DNA of 64,000 nucleotides from DATAGZ01 sp036263455 (GCA_036263455.1 DATAGZ010000017.1:208177-272176), one strand, 5' to 3'. Counted from the stretch's first letter, positions 52,301-61,765 are shown. Program-made: numbers and translations. Notes: generated from the sequence alone by a model not told the origin.

Positions 52301-54871
52301 ATGCAGAAGTTCGCGAAATTTTCCTTTTTCGATTGGCTGACGACGTCGAGCGCTGTCCCGTACTCGCTAACGGGTGCCGCCACGACCGGTAATGACGTCC
52401 TGCTCGGCGACGAGCAAGCCAACGTGATCGACGGCCTCGCCGGCAACGACACAATCAGTGGTTTAGGAGGAAACGATACCCTTGTCGGCAATCTCGGCGA
52501 TGATATCCTGGCCGGGGGAAGCGGCAGCGATGTTCTGAACGGAGGTTCTGGAAACGACAGCGCCGATTATTCTGATCTCGCCGGTAATGATACGCTCACG
52601 ACCTTGCTGGATGCCACGGGCAACGGGTTCAGCATGCTTTTGCGTAACGGCATTGTCGAGCAGGATACACTGGTCGGTATTGAATTTCTTGTCACGCTTG
52701 CCGGAACGAATTTTTTCCAGGGAAACGGATTCGCTAATATCATGCACGGCAGCGCCGGCAACAACAGCTTCTATGGTGGTGATGGCGACGATACCTACTT
52801 CTCGAAAACCCAGGGTGCGGACACGATCTTCGGGGGCAACGGCAACGATACGGTGAGCTTTGCCGAGCTTGGCTCTGGTCGCACGGTCTTTCTAGATCTC
52901 AGCACCGCCAATGGGAGTGCCGCGGTGAGCGGCGGCGGTGTCGTCCATCTTGGCGGCTTTGAGATTTATGAAGGATCGTCAGTCGGCGACGTCATGATCG
53001 GGAGTGCCGCGGCTGATACGCTCTATGGCGGAAGTGGGAACGACGTCCTATGGGGATGGGGCGGCGGGGACAGAATCTATGGCGGCGCGGGGGACGATTT
53101 CATCGATACAGGAAACGGATATACCCTGGTGGCGAATCATCCAGATCCTAATCGCATCATTCTCACGACGGCCGATGGTGGTGCGGGCTACGATACCCTC
53201 ATGCTGCGCAATCTCGATACAGGAGACGTTCCGCTTGATCTTACTTTTACTCTTGCGACGGGAACGGTCACCTACACGCCCGGTCGCGGTGATCCGGTGG
53301 TAATCGTTCAGGCCAGCGGGATAGAGGCCTGGGGCGGTAGCGTGGGAAATGACACCTTCATCGGTTCGACGACAAACGGCAACGACACGGTGAGTTACGA
53401 AACCGGCCTGCCCAACGGCGTGGGCGTTTCCGCCGATTTGCGTCACGCTCAGGCGGGCGGCGCCTATGACGGCTCTGGTTCGGCGCAAGGGGACGTTTAT
53501 GCATCTATCGAAAATCTAAACGGGACAGGCGCGGACGATGTATTGACCGGCAACCAGGCGCTCAATACCCTTCGCGGCGTGGGCGGCAGCGATATTTTCC
53601 GCTCGATTTCCAATGGGCTGGATGGCAGCAAGAACTTTTTCGGTGGAGATTATTTCTACGGGAGCAGCGCCGGCTTCAATACCGCCGATTATTCCGAGGC
53701 GTTGCGGGACGGAACGGCGGCAGACCGTTTCGTCGGCAATAATAACGGCCGGGGTGTCTTCGTCAATCTCACGCTGCAGCTCGGGTTCGTGAATTATAAT
53801 ACGGGAAGCAATGCGGGACGGGTCACGTCGCTCTATGACCTCGATTCCGCGTCGCAATATTCCGCTCCCGACCGCTTTTTCAACATCCAAAATGCCCGAG
53901 GCAGCGATGGGAACGATTGCCTGATCGGCGATAAAAACGACAATGTGCTGGAGGGAGGAAAAGGCGCCGATTTGATTGCCGGATATGACGACATATTCCT
54001 GAGCTCAGGCGGAAACGATACGGTTTCCTACGCGCATGCCGCCCCCGGTCACATTTTCAATAGCGGCGTTCTGACCACCGCCACCAGGGCGCTGTACGAT
54101 ACCGGCGGCAGCCTCATCGAAGTAACGGCGGGCGATTATATTCTGGGCGGGATTCTCCACCATGCCAACGACGCGATTGCGCTGGATTCACGCGGTAGCG
54201 CCATCGATCTCACTCCGTATCTCGGCACGCATACCTGCGGCGTCAACGTTTCACTCGCCCTGTCATCTCCAGCCACCTATTGGGGTACGCTACCGCTATT
54301 TACCAACGCTTTTCCCGTTTACGTATTCAACAGCGATGCGCAGGGCGATGTCGTCCTCCATTGCAAGAATCTGATCGGCAGCGCCTACGACGATATTCTG
54401 TCCGGGGATGGCCAGAATAACCTCATCCGGGGCGGGGCCGGCGATGACAAGCTCGACGGAGGGCTCGGCGATGATATCCTGGTCGGTGGGATGGGCAACG
54501 ATTGGCTCAATCTTTCAGCGGGTGGATCCGATACGCTGACCTACGAGGCGCTCGCCGATGGAATGAAGGCGGTGAATGCCGGCGCGCCGCTCGATCTCGG
54601 CGACATTGTGTCAGGCTTCGATGGGGCGAGCGATCATATCGATCTGCGTCCGCTGCTCGACGGCGCCTTTCCGGCAGCGGCCTCGGCCGAGCGTGCCGCC
54701 ATGGTGGCAATCGATTCCCAGGGCCATCTCTTGGTCACCGACCACCAAGGGGCGCAGACAGCGCTCGCCACGTTTCACGCGGCAAGCCCGGCTATGCTCG
54801 CTACCCTCATCCAACAGATCGATGACGACCTGCACGGGGCCGGCACTCACCAGATCGTCCTTCTCTCCTAA
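52301..54871 (+). CDS. RTX-type calcium-binding repeat protein, probably secreted by type I system
   Basis: 856 residues. No Sec signal peptide. Blocks of the nonapeptide GGxGxDxUx occur near the N-terminus (NVIDGLAGNDTISGLGGNDTL...), about 125-150, 245-275 and 690-735, with single copies between. These form Ca2+-bound parallel beta-rolls. The last about 120 residues (SDTLTYEALADG... DHIDLRPLL... ending VLLS) resemble the C-terminal secretion target of type I substrates. The ATG at 52301 sits 6 bases after AGGAGG; the ATG at 52295 touches it and is unlikely. No protease or adhesin domain is recognisable between repeats. No type I secretion genes are nearby. Confidence 0.85.
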   Translation: MQKFAKFSFFDWLTTSSAVPYSLTGAATTGNDVLLGDEQANVIDGLAGNDTISGLGGNDTLVGNLGDDILAGGSGSDVLNGGSGNDSADYSDLAGNDTLTTLLDATGNGFSMLLRNGIVEQDTLVGIEFLVTLAGTNFFQGNGFANIMHGSAGNNSFYGGDGDDTYFSKTQGADTIFGGNGNDTVSFAELGSGRTVFLDLSTANGSAAVSGGGVVHLGGFEIYEGSSVGDVMIGSAAADTLYGGSGNDVLWGWGGGDRIYGGAGDDFIDTGNGYTLVANHPDPNRIILTTADGGAGYDTLMLRNLDTGDVPLDLTFTLATGTVTYTPGRGDPVVIVQASGIEAWGGSVGNDTFIGSTTNGNDTVSYETGLPNGVGVSADLRHAQAGGAYDGSGSAQGDVYASIENLNGTGADDVLTGNQALNTLRGVGGSDIFRSISNGLDGSKNFFGGDYFYGSSAGFNTADYSEALRDGTAADRFVGNNNGRGVFVNLTLQLGFVNYNTGSNAGRVTSLYDLDSASQYSAPDRFFNIQNARGSDGNDCLIGDKNDNVLEGGKGADLIAGYDDIFLSSGGNDTVSYAHAAPGHIFNSGVLTTATRALYDTGGSLIEVTAGDYILGGILHHANDAIALDSRGSAIDLTPYLGTHTCGVNVSLALSSPATYWGTLPLFTNAFPVYVFNSDAQGDVVLHCKNLIGSAYDDILSGDGQNNLIRGGAGDDKLDGGLGDDILVGGMGNDWLNLSAGGSDTLTYEALADGMKAVNAGAPLDLGDIVSGFDGASDHIDLRPLLDGAFPAAASAERAAMVAIDSQGHLLVTDHQGAQTALATFHAASPAMLATLIQQIDDDLHGAGTHQIVLLS

Positions 54872-54887
54872 GATAGGAAGGTCAAGC

Positions 54888-54925
54888 GACGGGCTTACGC
54901 TAAGCTTTTGTGAACGTAGCCCGTC
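54888..54925 (+). promoter_or_regulatory. Hairpin between RTX gene and lipoprotein gene
   Basis: 8-bp stem GACGGGCT/AGCCCGTC extended by ACG/CGT after a one-base bulge, loop of 15 bases. It ends one base before the AGGA ribosome site of the lipoprotein gene. No T tract, so a 3' end stabiliser or translation control is as likely as termination. Confidence 0.35.
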
Positions 54926-54936
54926 TAGGATGGCTG

Positions 54937-55248
54937 ATGCGTCTCTTCTCGGCCCTGGTTCTCGTTCTCGGCTGTAGCGGCTGCGCCGCAGGAATTTACG
55001 GGGCGGTCGAAAGCGTGACGCCGGCGAGCAGCAAAAAGACCGCCAGCGATCATCTCGTGTCCTTCATCACCGGCGATGATTGCTCCCTATTGCGCTACCA
55101 GCAGACGGGACATTACTGCCTTTCTCCCGCTGAACTCGCCCAGGCCCGCGCGCAGGAGCGGCACGGACAACCCATCTGCTATCGGCATTTGGGCGATATC
55201 ACCTGTTATGATAGGATCATACCGGGTGCCACCACCCGAGTGCAGTAG
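54937..55248 (+). CDS. Small lipoprotein of unknown function
   Basis: 103 residues. Start at 54937 has AGGA 6 bases upstream; a GTG at 54910 would lie in the hairpin. Hydrophobic signal with two possible lipid-attachment cysteines (VLGC, Cys13; CSGC, Cys16). The mature part has KTASDHLVSFITGDDCSLLR and three further cysteines (HYC, PIC, ITC), so disulfides are likely. I have seen similar small envelope proteins in alphaproteobacteria but know no function. Twelve bases ahead of the DUF2794 gene. Confidence 0.72.
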   Translation: MRLFSALVLVLGCSGCAAGIYGAVESVTPASSKKTASDHLVSFITGDDCSLLRYQQTGHYCLSPAELAQARAQERHGQPICYRHLGDITCYDRIIPGATTRVQ

Positions 55249-55259
55249 CGGGAGAATGT

Positions 55260-55586
55260 GTGTCGACCATCCATCTGGCGGAATACCGCCCACACACTAA
55301 GGGCCTCTATTTCGGGCGCAGCGATCTCAACAAGCTGCTGTCGTTCTATGCGATGGAGGTCGCCGCAGGTCGGTGGCGCGATTACGCTTTGGACCACGAG
55401 CAGGACCGGGCGATTTTTTCCTTGTTTCGGAGCGCCCATGAAGCGCCGCATTTTCAAATCGCCAAATACCGGCCGCGCAAAGGACCGCTCCGCTACGGCC
55501 TGTGGAGTCGCTCCCGAGAACTCAAATGGTCCAGGGAGTTAGATGTTATCTTAGAAGCGCTCAAAAATATCCTCGCGGCGCTCTGA
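55260..55586 (+). CDS. DUF2794 family protein
   Basis: 108 residues from a GTG with GGGAG in front. The family core is visible: FGRSDLNKLLSFYAMEVAAGRWRDYALDHEQDRAIFSLFRSAHEAPHFQIAKYRP. DUF2794 is mainly found in alphaproteobacteria; function unknown. It probably shares a transcript with the upstream lipoprotein gene. Confidence 0.85.
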   Translation: MSTIHLAEYRPHTKGLYFGRSDLNKLLSFYAMEVAAGRWRDYALDHEQDRAIFSLFRSAHEAPHFQIAKYRPRKGPLRYGLWSRSRELKWSRELDVILEALKNILAAL

Positions 55587-55650
55587 ATCGTGCTGTCGTC
55601 CATATATGGCCCTTATTTTAAGAGCGAACCCCAATAGCTTGCGTTTTTTA

Positions 55651-55679
55651 TTGCCTGGCTGGCGCATTCATGGCATAGT
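55651..55679 (+). promoter_or_regulatory. Candidate promoter of gcrA
   Basis: TTGCCT, 17-base spacer, CATAGT; 34 bases before the gcrA start in an otherwise empty gap. Confidence 0.35.
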
Positions 55680-55712
55680 CTACATATAGCGTTTCAGAAA
55701 TGGGGGACTACC

Positions 55713-56177
55713 ATGGAATGGAATGAAAAGCGCGTCGAAACATTGCGGCAATTATGGGGGCAAGGCCAGACGGCCAGCCAGATCGCCGCGATCTTGGGCG
55801 GGATTACTCGCAATGCCGTCATCGGCAAGGCGCATCGCTTGGGCCTTACGGCGCGTCCGTCTCCTATCAAGCGCGAAATGGCGGCGCGCCTGCCAAAGCG
55901 CCCCGCATCGATTATCGCGCCCAAGAAAGCGACGGCGCCGGCCGCTCTGCGCGGTGCCGTGGTGCAGCCCCGGCTCGACCCGCGCAAGGATCCTCATTTT
56001 TCCCGGCCCTCGATGACGAGCAGAATCGGCGGTGGCAACATGCGGGGCTGTTCCTGGCCCATCGGCGATCCGAAGAGCGCCGATTTTCATTTCTGTGGGG
56101 ACGCCAACGTACCCGGCCGCCCTTACTGTCTCGAACATTGCGCCGTCGCCTATCAACGCAAGAGCGACGCCGCCTAA
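55713..56177 (+). CDS. gcrA: Cell cycle regulator GcrA
   Basis: 154 residues. N-terminal DNA-binding domain EWNEKRVETLRQLWGQGQTASQIAAILGGITRNAVIGKAHRLGL is the GcrA signature; the C-terminal part has CSWPIGDPKSADFHFCG and CLEHCAVAY, a cysteine-bearing motif that contacts sigma-70. GcrA is a transcription co-activator in alphaproteobacteria that reads adenine methylation (GANTC). Single gene, followed by a shared terminator. Confidence 0.95.
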   Translation: MEWNEKRVETLRQLWGQGQTASQIAAILGGITRNAVIGKAHRLGLTARPSPIKREMAARLPKRPASIIAPKKATAPAALRGAVVQPRLDPRKDPHFSRPSMTSRIGGGNMRGCSWPIGDPKSADFHFCGDANVPGRPYCLEHCAVAYQRKSDAA

Positions 56178-56486
56178 AGTTTTTTCATGATTCCTTCCCG
56201 TCGCTGCAACCTCGTCATCGGTTCGCAGGCTGGCGACTGACGTCCTCAGTCTCTGCGGGTGGCGGAAGCCAAGTTGAGGCGGAGATGTCTTTGCCATCGC
56301 CTGGTTTTCGGCATCCCTGCTTCATTCGTAAGGGGAGAAACCATGAAAATGAGGGGAGCGTCTGGCTTACGCCTTGTCCGTGCGCCGATACCATAGGCGT
56401 ACGCGCTTGCTCATGACTCAGGTGTCAACGAGAGCACGATCAGCCAGTAATCTGGTAAAAAAGGCGGGAGAACCCCGCCTTTTTTA
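56178..56486. other. Convergent intergenic region after gcrA
   Basis: 309 bases between gcrA and rplI. It contains a possible 17-codon frame (56343-56396) preceded by AGGGGAG, which is too short to support, and the bidirectional terminator at the right end. I see no RNA gene. Confidence 0.5.
56457..56485. terminator. Bidirectional terminator between gcrA and rplI
   Basis: 7-bp stem AGGCGGG/CCCGCCT with a 5-base loop, flanked by six A on the left and six T on the right, so it works for both converging genes. It begins 2 bases past the rplI stop on the minus strand. Confidence 0.88.
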
Positions 56487-57062
56487 TTATTCTTCCATTT
56501 GCGGTTCGTAGGAAGGTTCCTCGAAATCCGCAAGCATCTGATCGACATCCATGTCGACCCGGTCTTCGGCATGGGCGATAAAGCCACCGTGCTTCTCCTG
56601 GGCCGCGGCTTCGTCTTCCGACTTGGCCACATTGACGGTCACCGTGACGATCACCTCTGGGTGTAGGGCGATCCGCGTCGGATGGAGCCCGAGCATCTTG
56701 ATCGGCCGGTCGAGGATGACCTGGCGCTTTTCAATGGTAAAACCCGCCTGGGTCACCGCATCCGCGACGTCGCGGGCGCCGACCGACCCGTAGAGGTGCC
56801 CGGTTTCGCTGGCCTGCCGGATAACGATCACGGTCAAACCCTCGATGCGCGGTCCGATCTTCTCGGCTTCCTGGCGGCGGGCGAGGTTGTTGGCCTCGAT
56901 CTGCGCCCTTTCGGCGGTGAACTTCTGCTTATTGGCTTCGGTTGCGCGCAGTGCCTTCTTCTGCGGCAGCAGGAAGTTGCGGGCATAGCCAGGCCGGACT
57001 TTCACGACATCGCCGATCTGGCCGAGATGCGTGACGCGTTCCAATAAAATGATTTCCATCAT
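56487..57062 (-). CDS. rplI: 50S ribosomal protein L9
   Basis: 191 residues: MEIILLERVTHLGQIGDVVKVRPGYARNFLLPQKKALRAT (N-terminal rRNA-binding domain), a long helix, and the C-domain (LYGSVGARDVADA, ILDRPIKMLGLH). There is an acidic C-tail of about 40 residues beyond the E. coli end, common in alphaproteobacteria. Last gene of rpsF-rpsR-rplI. Confidence 0.97.
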   Translation of the reverse strand: MMEIILLERVTHLGQIGDVVKVRPGYARNFLLPQKKALRATEANKQKFTAERAQIEANNLARRQEAEKIGPRIEGLTVIVIRQASETGHLYGSVGARDVADAVTQAGFTIEKRQVILDRPIKMLGLHPTRIALHPEVIVTVTVNVAKSEDEAAAQEKHGGFIAHAEDRVDMDVDQMLADFEEPSYEPQMEE

Positions 57063-57069
57063 GATTCAC

Positions 57070-57330
57070 CTATTCCGAGGCATAAGGCAGCAGGGCCAGG
57101 AACCGGGCGCGCTTGACCGCCTGGGCGAGGGCGCGCTGCTTCTTGGCCGACACCGCCGTGATGCGGCTGGGCAGCATCTTGCCGCGTTCGGAAACAAAAC
57201 GCTGCAGGAGCTTGACGTCCTTATAATCGATCTTCGGCGCGTTCTCGCCGGAAAAAGGGCAGGTCTTGCGGCGGCGGAAGAGGCCCTTGGGAGCCCCGCC
57301 GCGCTTATCCTTATCGTTCCGCTCGCTCAT
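57070..57330 (-). CDS. rpsR: 30S ribosomal protein S18
   Basis: 86 residues. Core CPFSGENAPKIDYKDVKLLQRFVSERGKMLPSRITAVSAKKQRALAQAVKRARFLALLPY is highly conserved. ATGA overlap with rpsF, 7 bases before rplI. Confidence 0.97.
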   Translation of the reverse strand: MSERNDKDKRGGAPKGLFRRRKTCPFSGENAPKIDYKDVKLLQRFVSERGKMLPSRITAVSAKKQRALAQAVKRARFLALLPYASE

Positions 57331-57770
57331 GCCATCTCTCCTTCGCTCATCTCGGCCATCCGAGGCCGCAGCCGATCATCCCGGCGCCCCTCGCGCTCAC
57401 GCGGCGCCCCATCGCGACCCTCGCGACCGCCCGGTAATTCCCGGTCGTCCCGCTTGCGCAGCATGATGCTCGGGCCGTCCTCGAGTTCATCCACCCGCAA
57501 GGCGAGGTGGCGCAGCACGTCTTCATGGAGACGCAAGGTGCGCTCCAGCTCCTGGATGGCCGCGGCCGGCGCCTCTATGCCAAAGAAGACATAGTGACCC
57601 TTGCGGTTCTTCTTGATGCGGTAAGCGAGATTGCGCAGTCCCCAGAACTCGCGCACGCGGACTTCGCCGCCTTGGCTGGCGAGGATGCCGGCGAAATGGT
57701 CGGCCAGACCCTCGACTTGCGCGGCGGTCACGTCCGGCCGCGCGATAAACACGGTTTCATAATACGACAT
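57327..57770 (-). CDS. rpsF: 30S ribosomal protein S6
   Basis: 147 residues from the ATG at 57770 (MSYYETVFIARPD), chosen over an in-frame upstream ATG at 57809 on family length. EFWGLRNLAYRIKKNRKGHYVFF is typical. The C-tail (about 45 residues, alternating Arg, Asp, Glu, Gly) is longer than in E. coli. S6 and S18 bind together on the platform. Confidence 0.96.
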   Translation of the reverse strand: MSYYETVFIARPDVTAAQVEGLADHFAGILASQGGEVRVREFWGLRNLAYRIKKNRKGHYVFFGIEAPAAAIQELERTLRLHEDVLRHLALRVDELEDGPSIMLRKRDDRELPGGREGRDGAPREREGRRDDRLRPRMAEMSEGEMA

Positions 57771-57845
57771 ATGGCTCCCTATGGCTCGTCGCGACGGAAT
57801 ATCCGTCATCAGCCGGAAGCAGGGCCGCCGGCAGGAAGAGGGTGC

Positions 57846-57873
57846 ACTATAGGCTGATGACCGGAAAAAGCAA
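57846..57873 (-). promoter_or_regulatory. Promoter of rpsF-rpsR-rplI
   Basis: TTGCTT, 16-base spacer, TATAGT on the minus strand, 76 bases before the rpsF start and right after the stop of the GST gene. Confidence 0.55.
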
Positions 57874-57875
57874 GC

Positions 57876-58484
57876 TCAATCGCGCGGTAAAGTCTCTTTG
57901 AGCGCCGGCCGATCTCCGATGGCCCGGTGCCATTTCGCGAGCGCGGGCGACCGGTCACGCCATTTTTCATTGGGAAAGCGAAAGTCTAGGTAATCGAGAG
58001 CCGAGACCAGCGTGAGCGATCCGATGTCCCAGTCGGCGAGGTGTCCCCGCGCCGCGGCGTCTTCGAAGGTAGCGAGACTCTGGGTGATCTTGAGCGACTG
58101 GCGCTTATCCCAATCGGAGGAACGCAGATTTTCCGGCCGCCGGGTTTCCATGACCCTGAGCACCGCCGCATCTAAAACCCCATCGCCCAGCGCTTGTTTT
58201 TTCAAGGCCCACCAGCGCTTCTCGCCCGAGGGTGGATGGAAGCGGCTGCCGCCATAAAGCGTATCGAGATATTCACAGATGACGCGAGAATCGAGAAGGG
58301 ACTGCCCATCTTCCAGGATTAGAGCCGGAATCTTATTGAGGGGATTATCCTTGGCCAAGCCAGAATGCGGATCGGCGACTGAGGTTGCGACATATTCGAT
58401 CCGGTCCTTCATTCCGATTTCAATCGCCACCACGGATACTTTCCGGACATAGGGGCTGGTGGTCGAATAGCGCAGTTTGAGCAT
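57876..58484 (-). CDS. Glutathione S-transferase family protein
   Basis: 202 residues. N-domain LRYSTTSPYVRKVSVVAIEIGM with the SPYVRKV active-site turn and NPLNKIPALILEDG, then LLDSRVICEYLDTLYGG; helical C-domain with SALDYLDFRFP. Close to the YibF-like group. Stands between rpsF and the DUF4139 gene, on the same strand. Substrate unknown. Confidence 0.87.
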   Translation of the reverse strand: MLKLRYSTTSPYVRKVSVVAIEIGMKDRIEYVATSVADPHSGLAKDNPLNKIPALILEDGQSLLDSRVICEYLDTLYGGSRFHPPSGEKRWWALKKQALGDGVLDAAVLRVMETRRPENLRSSDWDKRQSLKITQSLATFEDAAARGHLADWDIGSLTLVSALDYLDFRFPNEKWRDRSPALAKWHRAIGDRPALKETLPRD

Positions 58485-58544
58485 GAATCCTCCTGTTCCG
58501 CTTACCGGACCATGGCGTGCCCGAGTTTGTCAACTATGAGCAGA

Positions 58545-59906
58545 TTATTCGGGCGTGACGAGGGTCGCGGTGAAGGCGAGTTTTTCCTCCCCGTGTGGGG
58601 CGAGTTCGATCGTCCACCGTGCCGAGCCGGCATCGGGACGCTCGTGCGGGAAATTTTCGCGATCTATGTGCCATTCGCCGGGGAAAAACTCCTTGAGATC
58701 AACCGTCACCGCCAGGCTCTTCTGGTTGTGCAGTGTGGTTTCGAACGCCACACGGTGCCGATGCGGATCGATCTGGGCATATGCGGTCTGACGCGTTCGC
58801 CCGGTCACGTCGAAGGCCGCGCCGAGCGGCACATCGATATTTTCCTCCACCGGCACATCGCCGATCTGCGCCTCGCCCAGCAGGAGGGTTTCATTCCCGC
58901 TGCCCTCATAGACCCGCAGACTACCGCTCGGCAAGGGAAGGCCTAGCCCGTCTTGCGTGCGGTTGCGCAGATGAAGGGTTACCACCGCGTGTGCCGCGGG
59001 CGCGTCGGCGGGAGAAGGCACGCTCAAGTAGGGCGTGGCCAGGCCGTTCAATTCGTAGCGTTTCTCGACGGCGATGCCAGATCTCAGGGCGATGGGCACC
59101 TGCTTTATCCCCTCGTTTTCCAGCGTAACCGGATTGCTTAATCGATATGTATGGTAATCGCTCTGAGGCTGTTCGGTGACCGTGGCATTCGCCGAAAGGG
59201 TTTGTTCCCGCTTTTCGACCAAGGGAAGGCGCGGCTGGCCCGCGACGAGCGTGATCTTGGCGGCATGGAAATCCAGGCCGCTGTTATTTTGGATCGTGGC
59301 GTTGGCCGCAAGGGACCCGCTTCCATCGGGCGCCAGGGAGAGGATGTAATTGGCCGACCAGGAAATGCCCCTGGTCGCATAGGTCAGGTGCAGCGTGGCA
59401 TTCTCGGCCCGCTCGGCCTCGATCGTGGCACGAAGAACCGGCGATATGTGGAAATCCGGCGGCATCCTGTCCAGGAGAATCTGCCCATCGGGATTAAGGA
59501 TGATTTGGCCATTTATCTCGAGCAGGGGCTGCCCGGCATAGACTCCCGAGATCCGCGCTTTTTCCCGCGTCCGCCCGCCTGCCGAATCGCGCGTTTCATA
59601 GGTCACGGTCTGCCCGATCAGGGCGGTCCATAATTTCTTATAGCTATCGGGCGCGGCGACGAAGCCGCTTTCCCCGACGCGCCGGCCGGGGATGAAAAAT
59701 GTCTCGGGTTGAATCTGGCTCGGGATGTCGGTGATATCGAAGCTATTGAGCCCAGGCATCATGTGCACTTGTCGCGTATCGGTGACCAGGGCCTGATCCT
59801 GGTTGTAGATGATAAGCGACAGCGCCGTGCGCGTATCGGCGGGCAGGGGCTCCGCCCGCGCGCCGAAAGCCGCGATGAGCAAAAGCAGCGGTAGGTATTT
59901 AAGCAC
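58545..59906 (-). CDS. DUF4139 domain protein, periplasmic
   Basis: 453 residues. The GTG at 59906 has AGGAGA 4 bases upstream and begins a signal peptide (MLKYLPLLLLIAAFGARAEP). The protein is beta-rich, with the DUF4139 landmarks LIIYNQDQALVTDTRQV, THLTYATRGISW-type ATRGISWSANYILSL, and in the second half LRNRTQDGLGLPLPSGSLRVYE and LHNQKSLAVTVDLKEFFPGEWHI. A longer frame to 60041 would overlap the upstream GST gene. Function of the family is unknown; it may be an envelope scaffold. Confidence 0.82.
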   Translation of the reverse strand: MLKYLPLLLLIAAFGARAEPLPADTRTALSLIIYNQDQALVTDTRQVHMMPGLNSFDITDIPSQIQPETFFIPGRRVGESGFVAAPDSYKKLWTALIGQTVTYETRDSAGGRTREKARISGVYAGQPLLEINGQIILNPDGQILLDRMPPDFHISPVLRATIEAERAENATLHLTYATRGISWSANYILSLAPDGSGSLAANATIQNNSGLDFHAAKITLVAGQPRLPLVEKREQTLSANATVTEQPQSDYHTYRLSNPVTLENEGIKQVPIALRSGIAVEKRYELNGLATPYLSVPSPADAPAAHAVVTLHLRNRTQDGLGLPLPSGSLRVYEGSGNETLLLGEAQIGDVPVEENIDVPLGAAFDVTGRTRQTAYAQIDPHRHRVAFETTLHNQKSLAVTVDLKEFFPGEWHIDRENFPHERPDAGSARWTIELAPHGEEKLAFTATLVTPE

Positions 59907-59940
59907 CGTTTCTCCTGGTTCCTGGTGGTTTCGAGCGCCG

Positions 59941-60588
59941 TTATTGCGGAAGCAAATGTCGGTAGGGTTCGGCTTCCTTGACCGCCCGCGCGAAGGACGG
60001 GCGGGCGAGAAGGCGCGCGAAATAGCTCGCCACCTTCGCATGCCTATCCGTAAAGGGTTCCAGGAAATTGGCGTAATAAAGCGCGGGCGCAGCCGCGCAA
60101 TCGGCCATGCTGAATTCCTCGCCCATCGCCCAGGTCTTTCCTGTCATTTCCCCTTCGAGCAGGTCGAGCGCCACGCGCAGCGATGCCTGGGCGCGCTCTA
60201 CCCCGAAGGGGTCTTTCTTATCCGCCGGACGCCACCGGTCGCTGACAATTTTTTGCATCGGTACCTGGATGTCGAGATCGAAGAAACGATCGCGCGCCCT
60301 GTTTTCGCGCGCAAGGTCGGGATCGGCGGGTACCAGGGTAGATCGGCCCGGATAATATTGGGCAAGATATTCGATAATGATGCTCGATTCGGGAACGACG
60401 CGGTTGCGAGACAGGTCCTCGAGCACCGGAAACTTCCCAATGGGCCATATCTTCAGGAGTTGGGCCTTGGAGGCTTCGTTGCCCAGATCGATGAATACCG
60501 GCGTAAAGGGGGTGTCATTTTCATAAAGCGCCACAAGCGCCTTCTGGCAGAAGGAGGATAGGGGGTGATAATAAAGTTTCAGCGACAT
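59941..60588 (-). CDS. Glutathione S-transferase family protein
   Basis: 215 residues from the ATG at 60588 (GAGAGG site). N-domain LYYHPLSSFCQKALVALYENDTPF has Ser-Ser-Phe-Cys at the active-site turn; KIWPIGKFPVLED and ESSIIIEYLAQYYPG follow. Fourth GST-fold gene in the window. It precedes the DUF4139 gene by 34 bases. Confidence 0.88.
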   Translation of the reverse strand: MSLKLYYHPLSSFCQKALVALYENDTPFTPVFIDLGNEASKAQLLKIWPIGKFPVLEDLSRNRVVPESSIIIEYLAQYYPGRSTLVPADPDLARENRARDRFFDLDIQVPMQKIVSDRWRPADKKDPFGVERAQASLRVALDLLEGEMTGKTWAMGEEFSMADCAAAPALYYANFLEPFTDRHAKVASYFARLLARPSFARAVKEAEPYRHLLPQ

Positions 60589-60903
60589 GGGACCTCTCGA
60601 TGGAGGCGGATCATCGCCCGAATCGCGGACTTGGGCAACCATGCCGACGGCACCGGCGCAATTCTGAAGACTGCCCTTGACATGCTCCTAGGGAATCGCT
60701 AGAAGACGCGCGCCTAATGGGCAAAGGCGGTAGTCCCCGTTCGCGGCGGACTAGACGCTTTGCCAGCTAAAGCATTGGAATCATTAGCTCCTCTCGCCGG
60801 CTTGTCCGGATTGATGAGCGCGGGGTTTCAGATAGTGCCGCGTCGACCAGGTGAAGAGGCCTGGGCAAGCCGTGGCTTTTGGTGTTTGTGATTTGAGGAA
60901 AGC
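60589..60903. other. Leader region of the str operon
   Basis: 315 bases without a gene. Holds a promoter at 60677-60705 and then about 200 bases of leader with a small inverted repeat (TAGTCC...GGACTA, 60731-60755). The rpsL ribosome site GAGGAAA is at the end. A long leader could serve feedback by ribosomal protein S7, which is inference. Confidence 0.5.
60677..60705 (+). promoter_or_regulatory. Candidate promoter of the str operon
   Basis: Consensus TTGACA with TAGAAG 17 bases later; about 200 bases before rpsL. Confidence 0.5.
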
Positions 60904-61275
<372 letters not shown>

Positions 61276-61286
61276 GAGGAATCAGC

Positions 61287-61757
61287 ATGTCACGCCGTCG
61301 CGCCGCAGAAAAACGCGAAGTTCTACCGGATCCCAAGTTCGGGGACATCGTTCTTTCCAAATTCATGAACTGCCTGATGTATGAGGGCAAGAAATCCGTC
61401 GCCGAGACGATCGTCTATGGCGCGCTCGCCACGCTCGAGAAAAAGAGCAAGGGCGAGCCAGTGAAGGTCTTTCACGAGGCGCTTGCCAACGTCCGGCCGT
61501 ATCTCGAGGTGCGCTCCCGCCGGGTCGGCGGCGCCACCTACCAGGTGCCGGTCGAAGTGCGGCCCGAGCGCGCTCAGGCGCTGGCTATTCGCTGGATCAT
61601 CACGGCCGCGCGCGCGCGCGGCGAGCATACCATGACCGATCGCCTGTCTGCCGAGCTCATGGACGCTTCCAATAATCGCGGCAACGCGGTGAAGAAGCGC
61701 GAAGACACCCATAAGATGGCGGAGGCCAATAAGGCCTTCTCCCATTATCGCTGGTAG
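61287..61757 (+). CDS. rpsG: 30S ribosomal protein S7
   Basis: 156 residues: MSRRRAAEKREVLPDPKFGDIVLSKFMN, VRSRRVGGATYQVPVEVRPERAQALAIRWI and NNRGNAVKKREDTHKMAEANKAFSHYRW. Binds the 3' domain of 16S rRNA. 11 bases after rpsL and 8 before fusA. Confidence 0.98.
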   Translation: MSRRRAAEKREVLPDPKFGDIVLSKFMNCLMYEGKKSVAETIVYGALATLEKKSKGEPVKVFHEALANVRPYLEVRSRRVGGATYQVPVEVRPERAQALAIRWIITAARARGEHTMTDRLSAELMDASNNRGNAVKKREDTHKMAEANKAFSHYRW

Positions 61758-61765
61758 GACGGATC

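Noticed and set aside
52400..54500. Repeats as a CRISPR array or satellite
   Set aside because: They encode the in-frame GGxGxD calcium-binding nonapeptides and vary at the DNA level.
56343..56396. 17-codon frame after gcrA as a small gene
   Set aside because: Has a purine-rich site upstream but is too short, with no recognisable product or regulatory logic.
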